From Mya arenaria (taxonomy: Eukaryota; Mollusca; Bivalvia; Myida; Myidae): a stretch of 64,000 nucleotides of DNA. The notes below the pieces were generated by a model. That model ran no database searches and had not been told where the DNA came from. It saw only the letters and a list, made by a program, of their open reading frames with translations. Positions 1-11,694 of this stretch are shown here, piece by piece. Position numbers and translations under genes: made by a program. Each line of letters starts with the position of its first letter. Positions within the stretch are counted from its first letter, which is position 1. The stretch is from assembly GCF_026914265.1 (NCBI RefSeq), contig NC_069127.1, positions 22,189,045-22,253,044 of the forward strand. Reading direction: 5' to 3'.

Positions 1-643
1 TTGTCATCATTTATTGGAACGTTTAAATTTATGTTACTCTCATTCGAATTAATGTATAAATATATATATATTCACATTTGAACCCTTTAAGCCGCGTTTT
101 TGATGTATTGCACAAAAATTGATCTTGTTCGCTATATAGAACATAACAGAACAGAAGTTTATTTCGACTTATGCAACAAAGCATCTCGTCAAACAAATAT
201 ATACAATTAAACAAAATATTCATGCGTGTGATCATCGTTACAAGGTAGCCAATATCAATAACAATTCAAGAATAGCTCAAGAAATATGGAGAATGTTCAC
301 GTATAACTTTATTGTGAATAGTAATAAATATAAGAAGCTGTTTATCTAGTTATTTAGATACATTATGGAATTGCAGATGATTAGTGGTCACAACAGTGAT
401 TGTACGGTTACGACTTAAACATATCTGCGACAAATATGAAAACATAGAAAATTATAATTGCACCAATAGGAAGACGGTGTATATGACACAAGTCGTTCGC
501 ACATTTACATTAATATATAACAAACCTTCAAAAAAATGTCACGTTTGCCTGTCCATATTTAGTCGCTGATGGTTATTAGTTTTATATGCTCATTACCGGG
601 TCCTAGTGTCCAAATACAGGCTTTCAGACAAAATTTGAGTGTT
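1..643. other. 3' flank of the FMO gene, no gene seen
   Basis: AT-rich sequence with only short chance reading frames. A TTTATT at 308-313 would read AATAAA on the minus strand and could be a distant poly(A) signal for the FMO gene that ends at 644; this is a guess from the motif alone. Confidence 0.4.
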
Positions 644-3600
644 TCACATCAATACTTTACTAACGAAAGCTGCTAGTAGACCTACGACCATCAGCCACCT
701 TAACCAATGCCGGTTGGGTTCTTGCTGACCACCGTCGCGATTATGCCCTTCTCTAAAGGAGGAGAAAGTCCGGTCATCTTGTCCCATAATGGCGGCTTTA
801 GCGCCCTTCCAGGCATCCGGTCCGTGCAACCGGAACTGGTAGGATGTGCAGGCCCTGAACAGACAGCGGAGTGCAAGCCGCGGGTCCGTAAGCAGCAGCC
901 AACCTAGATAAGAAACGTTAACGATGAGATTCACAAATTCACAGTCAGGTCATGTGACCGCAGTGACATTTTGAATGTTATATAAAGGCAAATAACTGCT
1001 TCAATATTGTAGCTAAATCATGATGTGATTCCTCCCTTATACACATACAGTAGTGACGTCACTATTCCATGTGTACACAAAATCATTAGACGACAGGAAA
1101 TTAACGGTGGAATTTTGTTCTTGATAAAGTTATTTTATTATGTTAAATTTTGTTTTATACCTTGAATTAAAAACATTGTACTTGATTTTTTCGGTATAAT
1201 AAAATAAATATCATATGGCAGCATATGTGAAATTCTTATTGTCAACCCTCGAAAAGTGAGGTATAATAAATTGAAATGTCTTTGTATTTCAGCCACACGC
1301 TACTAAATTGAACGGTCAAATTTATTCTTTGACGTTACCCTTAAAATATGGGAAGTAATGTATTTCCACAACAAAGGTGCACCTAGTCTGGTGTGCGGTG
1401 GTAAAACTGTCACTCTGGGACCCTTCAATGTGCTCACGCCGGGACCCAGAGTATAAACTACTTACACCACAACATCAATATTTTAGCTAAATCATGACGT
1501 GATTGCCTCCCTTATACGCATACAGTAGTGACGTCACTATTCAATGTGTACACAAAAAACATCAGACGACTGGAAATTAACGGTGGAATTTTGTTCTAGA
1601 TATAATTATTTTATCAGGTTATATTTTATTTACCTTGTTAAACTTCTTTTAATTAAAGAAATTAAACACGTTTTAAAATACTGTCTGGTATAATAAAATA
1701 AATATCATATGGCAGCATGTGTGACATTGATATTGTCAACCCTCGAAACAGAATGTCACCCGAGGCGTTCTGCTCTCGGGTTGACAATATCAATGTCACA
1801 AATGCTGCCATATGATATTTATATAATACGCACGCTACTTATGCAATATGACACAAAACATTTACAACACCCATCAACCTTGTAATTTAAATGATATATT
1901 ACTCGCTCGAATCTCATAGTGTATTCAAGCAACAGCTTTGATAGTGGGTGCAGTAGCTCATATCTTCTTTAGTTGAAACGTTGTATGCGCTATCACGCAA
2001 GATGAAATTGTGTTACAGTTTTAAATAACCTTTCTGCAGTGTTTGAGATAATATCAGCTTGACAGTGTGCAGCTACTTTCGAGAAAGACAAATCCTTTGC
2101 TGAACATCATGAACATCTTTAAAATGAGTTAAATGATAAAAAATATAGTAAAAGAACAAATAACAATCTAATGACACTGTTTTTATTCAAATATGGCTAA
2201 TGAAATGTTACGTCCATAATTGTCATACCTATACGCGGTTTACAGCCGATGCGGGTTGCAATATCATCCATGAATGGGACGTAATCAACCTGTGACGCGT
2301 GCACGAGCGTCGCTGAGCGCCACTTCCGGCTCTGCTCATTGTTTGCCTCCACCCAGTTGTGCATGTCGCCCTGCGACGGGAGTTTCAATGTGCCCTGTGG
2401 TGTTAAATAACTTTAAGTAGAATGATACAAAATGCAAAAAGGTTTCCGTTTTTTGTAAAATGCCCTTCATTTGTATCACGAAATAAAGTAACACTCTTAA
2501 TCAAAATCAGTACATACTCATGAATAACACACATTAATTTTGAGTGATTAACATTTAACTTCTTCCAAATAATGTATTTATGGGAAATATTAATTTCTGA
2601 TAACAAGATTGTAACCGTGTATTTGATAGCTGAACACGCAAAAATATTCAATGATTGATGGGTGCTAAATGATTTACTGTGATCTACTATCGTCTCATAG
2701 GGTAGAACTTACGTGTTTTCTGCATCTTTCTTTCAAATTATACACGGTATCCTTCATAAAAACCTTTTTTTCGACATTTATTCATCCGTTTTGGTATATT
2801 AAAACGTTTGTATTATTTGTGGTTAATCTTATTCTGGAGTACAAGTGCATCTTAAAGAGTGTTAAAACTAAGATTCCAAAAGCTGGAAGCCTTCAGCAAG
2901 TGTTAATATTTGCTCAAATATCGTCTAATATGACCACAAATTTCATTAGCGTCAATTACCACTAAGAACGATTCGTTGTTTCGTAAATGCTTAATTTACA
3001 TTATCACGTGATGTTATCAATGTATGGTAAAAAAGGCAAACTATCCGACAGTTTCGTATTTGTCCGGGTGGCCTCGTGGTCAATATGTCTGTTAATTGTA
3101 TTTCTCTTAACGTTACCTACGATAATATAGAATGAAATAATTATTAAATAAGTGTTTTCAGATGCATTCCCGGGACAACTTGTTTTCGGTCCAAAAAATG
3201 AGTGAGTCACTTTTAAAATACATTACGACACTGTGTATATATAAACTTTTTCCATATGACACAAAAAACATACCTTTAATATTTTGGCGGCGTAGCGATT
3301 TTGCATTTCAATGGCAACTAAGATCGGACCCTTCATTCGGAAGCAGCCCGGAAATACCAGGGTAGGGTACTTCCGGTTCAAGGGGAACATTGTGAGGAAC
3401 ATCTGGGTCTTATCCTCTCCCAGAATTCCATCGGAGAGGAAAGGGAAGTCGGGCTTATATCCGGTTGCAAATATGACGTCATCTACCGTATCAATGACGT
3501 CTCCATCAACAAACTCCACGCCAGTTTTTGTGAAGCATTTTATACACTTTTTGATTTTCACTTTACCTGTCATCAGCTTATATGAAAGTTCATCGCTTAA

Positions 3601-6600
3601 ACATGTGGTGCTCTGGAATGGCGCTACTTTCGGACATAAGCCGTACAGTTCATGGTCAAATTTGGCATTTAGTTGTTTTGCAATGACCTTGTTCAATAGA
3701 CTCGGGAAGTAATGCATGGCGGCGTTAGTGAACCGGGATAAGATCATATCGAATGGGCGACCCCGCGCCGCCCGCCGCTCACCGAGCCACAGACCGTTCC
3801 GTGTACTCAGATACACCTGCAATTCACACAAAATTTCATTTTGTTTTTATATAACGTTTAAAAAAAGGGTCACTGCATGTGTTTGTCCAATGACGTCATT
3901 GGTCAGTTTTCATAGATCTCTGTACTGATTATCGTTCAGTAATAACTAAAATGTCAATTTAGCCCGTATTAAATGTATATAGTCTATTGTTATCAGGGGT
4001 TCGTCTTTAACACAAAAGGTTGCGGGTTCGATCCCCACCAGGTGTACTTTCTCGTTGTATCTAAAAAAACAACATCAGACTGACTGGGTTCTACCCTGTA
4101 AACGAACTCTAGAGTGGTTCATATAAGCTGGAACCTGTCTCCACAATCTGGCTTAAACTTTATGTACTAACGTGTATGTCAAATATCTAAAAACTCATTT
4201 CATTTTTTTGGCTTAATATTTCGGGATGCTTAACGGTTTAATCTAAATATCGGTAGTAGTTTTGATACTAATTCTACAAAGAGTTGATATAGAATAAGAA
4301 TGTTTTAATTCTCACTATTCATTTAGACCTGGTATCAAAATTTAGAAGTGAACAATTCAAAATGTTGACTTATAGTATGTCATATAGTATGTTGTAACCT
4401 GTTCGGCAACTGTGCTGATGTCACACGCCACGTCTGCTGCAGAGTTACCCGCCCCTACAACGAGGACACGCCTCCCCTCGAATCCAGCCCATGATTTGTA
4501 GTGTTTAGAATGAAGTATCCGCCCTTGAAAATTCTGCAGATCTGTACCAGATGAAGGATTTAGTGAACAACTATGAATTGTATCGTACACAAATACAGAT
4601 AAACCATCTATTACATACGGTGGCATACAGGTGGCATGTGTGATTTTTGCATCTCGTGGCCGAGACCTACTCGTTTCCATGACTAAGAATCTCGTGGCCG
4701 AGACCTACTCGTTCCCATGGCTAAAAATCTCGTGGCCACGACCTACTCGTTCCCATGACTAAGAATGTCGTAGCCACGACCTACTCCTTCCCATGACTAA
4801 GAATGTCGTGGCCACGACCTACTCGTTCCCATGACTAAATATCTCGTGGCCACGACCTACTCGTTCCGATGACTAAGAATGTCGTGGCCACGACCTACTC
4901 GTTCCCATGACTAAGAATCTCGTGGCCACGACCTACTCGTTCCGATGACTAAGAATGTCGTGGCCACGACCTACTCGTTCCCATGACTAAATATCTCGTG
5001 GCCACGACCTACTCGTTCCGATGACTAAGAATGTCGTGGCCACGACCTACTCGTTCCCATGACTAAATATCTCGTGGCCACGACCTACTCGTTCCGATGA
5101 CTAAGAATGTCGTGGCCACGACCTACTCGTTCCGATGACTAAGAATGTCGTGGCCACGACCTACTCCTTCCCATGACTAAGAATGTCGTGGCCACGACCT
5201 ACTCGTTCCCATGACTAATTATCTCGTGGCCACGACCTACTCGTTCCCATGACTAATAATGTCGTGGCCACGACCTACTCGTTCCCATGACTAAATATCT
5301 CGTGGCCACGACCTACTCGTTCCGATGACTAAGAATGTCGTGGCCACGACCTACTCGTTCCCATGACTAAATATCTCGTGGCCACGACCTACTCGTTCCC
5401 ATGACTAAATATCTCGTGGCCACGACCTACTCGTTCCCATGACTAAATATCTCGTGGCCACGACCTACTCGTTCCGATGACTAAGAATGTCGTGGCCACG
5501 ACCTACTCGTTCCCATGACTAAGAATCTCGTGGCCACGACCTACTCGTTCCGATGACTAAGAATGTCGTGGCCACGACCTACTCGTTCCCATGACTAAAT
5601 ATCTCGTGGCCACGACCTACTCCTTCCGATGACTAAGAATGTCGTGGCCACGACCTACTCGTTCCCATGACTAATTATCTCGTGGCCACGACCTACTCGT
5701 TCCGATGACTAAGAATGTCGTGGCCACGACCTACTCGTTCCGATGACTAAGAATGTCGTGGCCACGACCTACTCCTTCCCATGACTAAGAATGTCGTGGC
5801 CACGACCTACTCGTTCCCATGACTAATTATCTCGTGGCCACGACCTACTCGTTCCGATGACTAAGAATGTCGTGGCCACGACCTACTCCTTCCCATGACT
5901 AAGAATGTCGTGGCCACGCCCTACTCGTTCCCATGACTAATTATCTCGTGGCCACGACCTACTCGTTCCGATGACTAAGAATGTCGTGGCCACGACTTTT
6001 TAAGTGTTGGCAACGAGTAAGTCATGGCCACGGGATTATACGTATCTTCCATGGCCGAGAGTGTAAGATAGGTTCATCCCAATCCGAGCGTAGGGTGTTT
6101 TGCGGAAACGAGGTTTACCGAGTTTCCGTATAACACCCTTCGCGAGGGTTGGGATGAACCTATCTTACACGAGCGACTATGGTAGATGCTTTTTCTCCCA
6201 TCTCAGTTATACAAAATAAAGTTAAAATGTTGTTGTTTTTCGCGGGAACTTCTTTTTGCGTAGTGAAAACAATTTGCGTATAGATATTCGATAATTCGTG
6301 GTAGTCATGGATATGCGCGCATTGATTCCGATTATGTAAATTGTCAAATCACTCTTTAAATAGTTCTGAGGAGAGTGCATCATTATTTCTTGATTGAAGC
6401 GTGAAATATTTTGTATGGTGCCATTTGAAGGGAAAAAAATAATTAAGACTTTAAATAGTGCCATAAGACAGGGTTTCCATGATGCTGCAGACGACGGTAT
6501 TCAACAAGGGAGGTAATTGTGTGATGACAATATAAAAAGGAGTTTAATACGGGTAGTTATTTTATCTTTAGCCGTAGGCAAGATTATACGTATCTTCCAT

Positions 6601-9460
6601 GGCCGCTCGTGTGATATTACAAGTATCTTCTATGGAACATGCTTTTTCTCCCACCTCAGTTAAACAAAATAAAGTAAAAATCTATTTTATGAATGAATCG
6701 CTGCATACTAGGAAACTCCGGAATGTATGGTTTTGCCATGACACCAGACCCGACAATAACGGCGTCAAACGTCTGTTCCACATCGTCATACCCGTGTTCG
6801 GCTGAAGCGTCATGTTTGCCTTTGACCCGCCTTGTCCGAACCGTCCACTGACCGGTCTGGGCGTGGTCAGCCGCTTCCTCTATACATATTACCTATGAAA
6901 GAAATGTATGTTGAAGAGCACTGTAGGCATTGACCATCAAGCAGTTATAAAGTAGGATGAATGAGGGTGTGGGGTGGGGCGGGTCGATTTCCACAAGTTC
7001 ATGTTTTCGTCTTTTCGAGGCGAAGGGCGAACATGCAAAAATGTTCAAGACAGAAATCAGGCTCTAGTAATGCACCAGTCAATTGTAAGTATGCCCCCGC
7101 CCCAGGTCCGGGGAATAGCGGGGACTTAAACTTTCGGTCCAGCCAACCCCGGTTTAAATCGCCGCCCTGCGGGGACGAACAGATGGTAAAATCCCCGCCA
7201 AATGCCCCCGCACCTCAGAGAGCCTAGTTAAGGCCCATTACCCGTTATATTTAAAGCAAAGACAAAACCACCGCATTCACCCGGCACTGCGGGGCCTTAC
7301 CTGAAAGGTAAAACACGACCCATTTCCCTTTCTATCCCCGGTATACCCCCGGACCTGGGGGCCGTGGTTACAATTGACTAGTGCATAATGGGAACTTGTC
7401 GTAGACATTTTCAATCGGCGACCAGGCAGGAGCGTGGAGAACTTTGAACGGCCGCCACTCGGGGACCAATAGAGATGTATTTTGTATCGATGGATTTGTT
7501 TACAAAGCTGTCCTTTTTCGAGGTTGAGAAGTTGTCGTCTTGCTACAAATTACATCTCCCGCTTGACACCTAAGCGAGATCATAATTTTACCTATTGTTT
7601 TTGCTTTTCGGATTTTTTTTATTTAGTGTCCTCGAAAAGAGAGAAAATAAACATTAAAACTTTAAAAAGTTTGCCAGTAGATGTTACAATTGCTGTTTGA
7701 CAGATCTGCAGTGTTGTCGAGCGCAACTGGGTGACAATTTTGTTTGCAAATTGTAATTTTCATTTTTATTTCTTTTCTTAAAAATACAATGCTGTAAAAT
7801 ATCATATAAGATCTAATGGTCCTAGTAGTGAAAAAACAATACCTCCCGCCTTTTATATATGTTGTTATTCTAAAACGATATGAATCAAGTAAGAAGCTAT
7901 ACAGCAAGTGTACACTTTCACGTCCGTGTCTTTCAATAATTTACAAATATACTTCATACTTTCCTGCTTTTATTTACTTATTATACGGCATCTACAATTC
8001 ATGTTATGCTAAGTCGCACCTCAGTACTTCACTAAACGTTCCGCTCCTGGTCATGTTGGCAGGCATACAGCTGGAGGTACTCTAAAAGGCGACGGCCCGT
8101 GAGTTACAAGGAGAGCCCTTCCGGAGGCGGTGCCTTCACTCATATAAAGAGACAATTACTAACCTCATTGTTCAAGAAGTGCACTTCCAGAAGCAGTGCG
8201 TCTCTCGTGAACAGGGACAATGACTTACCTCAGTATTCAACTGAACGTATTGCTCCAGGTCATGTTGGCGGGCGTACAGCTGGAGGTACTCTAAGAGGCG
8301 GCGACCCGTCAGGTACACGGGGAGACTTTCTGGGGGCGGTACGTCGCTCATCGCCGTCAGCTCCTTGCTTATGTTCGCCACTGTGCACGACATTACCGTC
8401 GTTCGATCATCATCTCCCTGCATAGATATACAAAGTCAAGAATAATAGTAATTATAAATGCTATTGTGCCAACAAAGTAATGGAAATGATATATATTCAG
8501 TTTTGCAACATATACAACCTAAGGGGACACTCGCTTACACTTACACAAATATAACTCGGTATTATTTTATACATAGAATGCTTTCGAATCATGGGTGGAT
8601 GTATATTAAGTGAACGCGAAACTAAAGCGCATATAACTGAATCAAATCAAAAAGCGTTTGTATAGTCGAGCTAATAGCACAACTAGAAAAATAGTATTCA
8701 CTGTAAAACAAGAGCTCGACCAGATGGTTCCAACGCTCGGTTTTTTTTTTCTCAGTTGGTAACGGGGCATTACTCTTCAACTGTTTAGCTAGAGTTGTAT
8801 CTAGCTTCACTGACTGTCGTTGGTGAGTTTCATATGATGAGTCGCTTACGAATTAGCTATAGGAATTGAAAATCGGTCTTAAACCATAATCGATCATTAG
8901 AAATAATGTTCAAGCCATTTCGATCAATTTTCGGTTATATAATCGAAATCAGGTGTTCATAAAGCAATCATTAAACATTAAAGCAAAGTCGTTAAATTTA
9001 GCTAAATACAAAATAATTTATACTGTTGTTCCATATTTTTTTCTATTTATACAGTATAGTCACAGCGATTTTACATCGATTAAGAGATGATGCAATCGAT
9101 TACCCGCGACCTCAACCGTGACATATGGATTTTCAACAATACTCGATCATCATCTCATCCCAACTGGAATACAGCTGTGTGTTGTTTTGCGAAGTGATGC
9201 TAGAATTATGGTGATATCTTCGATTTAGTTTAATTTCACTGCGTGTGTTTGTATGTGTTTTATCCATAAAATGTCAGTTAAATTAATTGTTTGAACAATA
9301 ATGCAGAGTATAGACAATTACTCACGTCCGTAATATGCCACAGGCCTCCGATTGCGTCAGCCTTCTCGAAGCACGTGGGCACGAGGTTCTCTTGCAGGCA
9401 CCATCTGACGGCCGTCAATCCCGCCGGTCCGGCTCCCACAACTGCCACGCGGTACACCAT
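644..9460 (-). CDS. Flavin-containing monooxygenase, 7 coding exons, complete
   Basis: NADPH- and FAD-dependent S/N-oxygenase of the FMO family, normally on the ER membrane. Coding exons in transcript order: 9460-9326, 8417-8229, 6892-6709, 4541-4399, 3816-3274, 2394-2229, 903-644. All junctions are GT-AG and phases agree, giving 1620 nt and 539 aa, normal for the family; the 189- and 143-nt exons match exon sizes I recall from vertebrate FMO genes. Visible motifs: FAD-binding GAGPAG (9-14), FMO signature FxGxxxHxxxY as FQGRILHSKHY (174-184), NADPH-binding GAGNSA (199-204), ATGY (334-337), and a hydrophobic C-terminal segment (about 518-539) like the family's membrane anchor. The start is the ATG at 9460, just ahead of the FAD motif; a noncoding first exon is possible. 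The introns hold a satellite, MITEs and decayed copies of the gene's own exons. Which FMO subtype this is cannot be told. Confidence 0.93.
975..1821. repeat. Duplicated foldback element in the last FMO intron
   Basis: About 290 bp from 975 recurs from about 1480 with the same order of motifs, for example TACAGTAGTGACGTCACTAT and ATTAACGGTGGAATTTTGTT. The second copy ends in a near-perfect hairpin: 1700-1746 pairs with 1775-1820. The first copy stops before its right arm. No coding capacity. It looks like a non-autonomous palindromic DNA element present once whole and once truncated. Confidence 0.7.
2395..3273. other. FMO intron, nothing recognised
   Basis: AT-rich intron between FMO coding exons 5 and 6. 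I see no repeat, exon or RNA gene in it. Confidence 0.5.
3992..4162 (+). mobile_element. tRNA-derived SINE fragment
   Basis: A B-box-like GGTTCGATCCCC at about 4025 is followed by a tail, AAACGAACTCTAGAG then ATAAGCT, ending in GGCTTAAA. The same tail order occurs on the minus strand at 52400-52527 (AAACGGACTCGAGAG, TATAAGCT, AATCGAGCT), so both belong to one SINE family. The A-box side is degraded. It lies in FMO intron 4. Confidence 0.65.
4651..5997. repeat. 38-bp satellite array, about 35 units, with a 14-bp palindrome per unit
   Basis: Each 38-bp unit carries the perfect palindrome GTCGTGGCCACGAC or its CTCG variant, then CTACTCGTTC and ATGACTAA. Two unit types, TCCCATGACTAAATAT and TCCGATGACTAAGAAT, often alternate, which gives a 76-bp dimer period. 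The first units (CGTGGCCGAGACC) and the sequence after 5997 are more diverged. The array fills most of the FMO intron between coding exons 3 and 4. No spacers differ between units, so it is not a CRISPR array. Confidence 0.95.
6061..6170. repeat. Foldback hairpin element
   Basis: 6061-6082 (GTGTAAGATAGGTTCATCCC...) pairs exactly with 6149-6170, with a second weaker stem inside (GGGTGTTTTGCGGAAAC against GTTTCCGTATAACACCC). Flanking motifs CGTATCTTCCATGGCCG and TGCTTTTTCTCCCA recur at about 6590-6660, so the hairpin sits inside a larger duplicated unit. No coding capacity. Confidence 0.75.
6545..6690. repeat. Second, hairpin-less copy of the foldback element's flanks
   Basis: CGTATCTTCCATGGCCGCTC at about 6590 and CATGCTTTTTCTCCCACCTC just after repeat, in order, the sequence flanking the hairpin at 6040-6240. 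The central hairpin is missing and is replaced by a few dozen bases. It ends next to FMO coding exon 3. Confidence 0.55.
7071..7385. mobile_element. Harbinger-like MITE, copy 1
   Basis: A 315-bp element with TIRs starting TGCACCAGTCAATTGTAA on the left and the inverted ACAATTGACTAGTGCA on the right, flanked by TAA at 7068-7070 and 7386-7388. A 3-bp TWA duplication is the mark of PIF/Harbinger transposons. The interior is unusually GC-rich (CCCCGCC, CCGGGG) and has no transposase. It lies in the FMO intron between coding exons 2 and 3. Confidence 0.8.
7389..8013. other. FMO intron sequence, nothing recognised
   Basis: Unique-looking AT-rich intron between the MITE and the decayed exon copies. 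No exon or RNA gene could be supported. Confidence 0.4.
8014..8215 (-). pseudogene. Decayed tandem copies of FMO coding exon 2
   Basis: 8014-8140 matches the functional exon at 8229-8417 base for base over long runs, for example GTCATGTTGGC, ATACAGCTGGAGGTACTCTAA and CGGAGGCGGT. Read on the minus strand it shifts frame: MSEG-like codons appear in one frame and LLEYLQLYAC in another, with stops after it. A second remnant at about 8150-8215 reads LLLEVHFLNNE before a GTTAGT, resembling the true exon end YVQLNTE before GTAAGT. These are broken exon duplicates of a host gene and are probably skipped in splicing. Confidence 0.75.
8418..9325. other. FMO intron 1, nothing certain
   Basis: AT-rich intron. 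Several ATCGAT/AATCGAT motifs and a poly(T) run occur, but no complete element or exon is visible. Confidence 0.4.
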
Positions 9461-9509
9461 GTCCGGCAATCAGGGTCAGGAAAACCCCGTCCTATAGAGC
9501 ATGTGTGTT

Positions 9510-9797
9510 TGGTTTAGGTTAAGAAGGTCTGCATTATGAGCTGCATTATGGCTTAAGCCCGCCATGTCTTGATTACCTGCCTCTACCACTTTGTTTATTA
9601 GGTGTAATATAATATGCGGGGGGGGGGGGGGGGGCAGACAAAACGCTTTCGCGACTTGAAGTGTTTATTTAAATGTCGCACGTGACATGAAAATATTATA
9701 AAAAGTTACACATTCATACACTGAATACGACAATCCTGGGTTTTAACCAGTACTGAGTACTGTACTCCAAATGTCTCAGTATAACCCTTATAATGTC
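9510..9797 (-). mobile_element. SINE-related sequence
   Basis: Segments match the SINE at 29060-29495 in the same order: GCATTATGGCTTAAGCCCGC, TTTAAATGTC with GTGACATGA, CTGGGTTTTAACCAGTACT, then GCGCCAGGCAAGG. A poly(G) run of about 18 lies at 9618-9635. The tRNA-like head seen in the other copy is replaced by the 43-bp array that follows. Confidence 0.6.
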
Positions 9798-10058
9798 GAG
9801 CGCCAGGCAAGGAATCTATACACGTACCAATTGTAACCAGCGGCGCCAGGCAAGGAATCTATACACGTACCAATTGTAACCAGCGGCGCCAGGCAAGGAA
9901 TCTATACACGTACCAATTGTAACCAGCGGCGCCAGGCAAGGAATCTATACACGTACCAATTGTAACCAGCGGCGCCAGGCAAGGAATCTATACACGTACC
10001 AATTGTAACCAGCGGCACCAGGCAAGGAATCTATACACGTACCAATTGTAACCAGCGA
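9798..10058. repeat. 43-bp tandem array, about 6 units
   Basis: Six nearly identical 43-bp units each contain GCCAGGCAAGGAATCTATAC then ACGTACCAATTGTAACCAGC. The first half matches GCCAGGCAAGGGAGCTAC inside the SINE at 29060-29495, so the array appears to have been amplified from inside a SINE copy. Confidence 0.85.
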
Positions 10059-10239
10059 TAGTGACTCTACTGATATCTAGATATGGATACTTCGAACAAC
10101 ACTTTAATAAGTCGCGATGGCACATCATAATGCAGCCCGAATGGGCGTGACCGGCAGACCTTTGTGACTTCTTTGCAAAGAAACAATATTATCAAGCTAG
10201 AAACTAGGTAACTAGTATTTAATTATGGACCGTCCTAGT

Positions 10240-10510
10240 GTCAGTCTATAACTATATTTTAATGAATTATCTCCTGATTAGGAGATCGTTAGTCCTATAA
10301 ATGAGATAATAGGTCCTAATTAATTTAGGAAATACGAAGCGTAATTAGGGAAAACTATCTCGAAACTATGATTAAGTGTCTCCTTATTAGGATTTAGTAT
10401 ATAATAAGGACTTATGATGTCCTAATAAGGACTAAGTATCGCGTAATAAAGAGACAATTAGGACTTTGTATCTCCTAATTCGGACATAGTATCTCACAAA
10501 TACGAGATGA
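10240..10510. repeat. Degenerate short repeats around TCCTAATTAGGA
   Basis: Imperfect units of about 20-35 bp built from TCCTAATTAGGA-like palindromes and AGTATCTC. The same motifs recur at 11985-12110 and 12370-12470, downstream of the second copy of FMO exon 1, so this block is part of the duplicated segment described there. Confidence 0.6.
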
Positions 10511-11037
10511 GTATCTCTAAAAAACGAACTTGAACGCTTCAATATTCAACTAATATTTGAATTTGCATGAGTTAAACTAAACATCGTCAAAATGTAGGCA
10601 AAATAAATTACCTTAATAAACAATGCCTGTAAATTATTGAAATTGCAGTATTTTAATAAAATAAGATTTTAATGATTTAAGCTTTCACTAGCCTAGTTAA
10701 TTTTTTATTGTTTAAATTCGTACAAATATTTTGTAGAAAAGTTTATAAACTTTACCCAGGTTACTATAAACGTCCTAAAAACCTAGCACATAATAAACTC
10801 CTTTTTTAAATATGTAAATAACCATAATATCTATGGGTTGTATATATTTATCAACATTCTATTTATCAACATTCAGCTGTTCAAGTTGCATATACACGTA
10901 CTTAAAAATGACCCAGATTAATTTACCTATATATCACGTAGGCAAATCGTACACATTAGATCAGTAGTATAACTGAGGTTATTTCCCTTGTTATAATAAA
11001 TAACACATTAACACATTAACGTACAGTCATGAAATAG

Positions 11038-11112
11038 TCTATTGTAACCACGGCCCCCAGGTCCTGTGTTATACCGGAGATAGCGGGGGAACTGTTTTTA
11101 CCTACCCCGCAG
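11038..11112. mobile_element. Truncated Harbinger-like MITE end
   Basis: TATTGTAACCACGGCCCC, then CCGGAGATAGCGGGG and CTACCCCGCAGTG, match one end of the GC-rich MITE family. The outer TIR bases are degraded and the other end is missing. A full copy follows about 140 bp on. Confidence 0.6.
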
Positions 11113-11253
11113 TGAAAAAGAAATGATAAATAAAATTATAATTTGGAAAACAATTTTTATGTCTCGTTGAGTTCGACAATGCTGCAAATTATGAGTAACA
11201 ATGCAGATCATAATCAAATATTTAAGAGAATGGATAAAAAATTTGTTAGATTA

Positions 11254-11596
11254 TGCACCAGTCAATTGTAACCACGCCGCCCCCCTCCCCCCACCCCCTC
11301 AGGTTCCGGGAAATACCGGGGATAGCCGGGGAAATGGGCCGTGTTTTAACCTTTCAGGTGTCCCCGCAGTGCCGGATGAATGCGGTGGTTTTGTCTTCGC
11401 GCAAAATATAGCGGGGAATGGGTCTTACCTAGGGTCCCTGGGGTGCGGGGGCATTTGGCGGGAATTTGACCATCAGTTCGTCCTCGCAGGGCGGGGATTT
11501 TACCCGGGGTTGGCTGGACCGAAAGTCAAAGTCCCGGCTATTCCCCGGATCTGGGTGTGGGGGGGGGGGGGGGCGTGGTTACAATTGACTGGTGCA
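11254..11596. mobile_element. Harbinger-like MITE, copy 2
   Basis: A 343-bp element with TIRs TGCACCAGTCAATTGTAACC and the inverse ending GACTGGTGCA, flanked by TTA at 11251-11253 and 11597-11599. GC-rich interior, no transposase. Poly(C) and poly(G) tracts sit just inside the two ends. It lies between the two copies of FMO exon 1. Confidence 0.85.
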
Positions 11597-11694
11597 TTAA
11601 AAGCATATGTTGTTATTGCAGGGCGTCCGTGATTTTTACTGTGTTACTTATAATTCTTGTCTTACTTTAAGTAAAACCGCGGCCAATCACTCAC

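Noticed and set aside
3311-3712. 133-aa plus-strand frame
   Set aside because: Antisense of the large FMO exon carrying the ATGY motif.
4651-5997. CRISPR-like regular array
   Set aside because: Units are contiguous and there are no unique spacers; eukaryotic context. It is a satellite.
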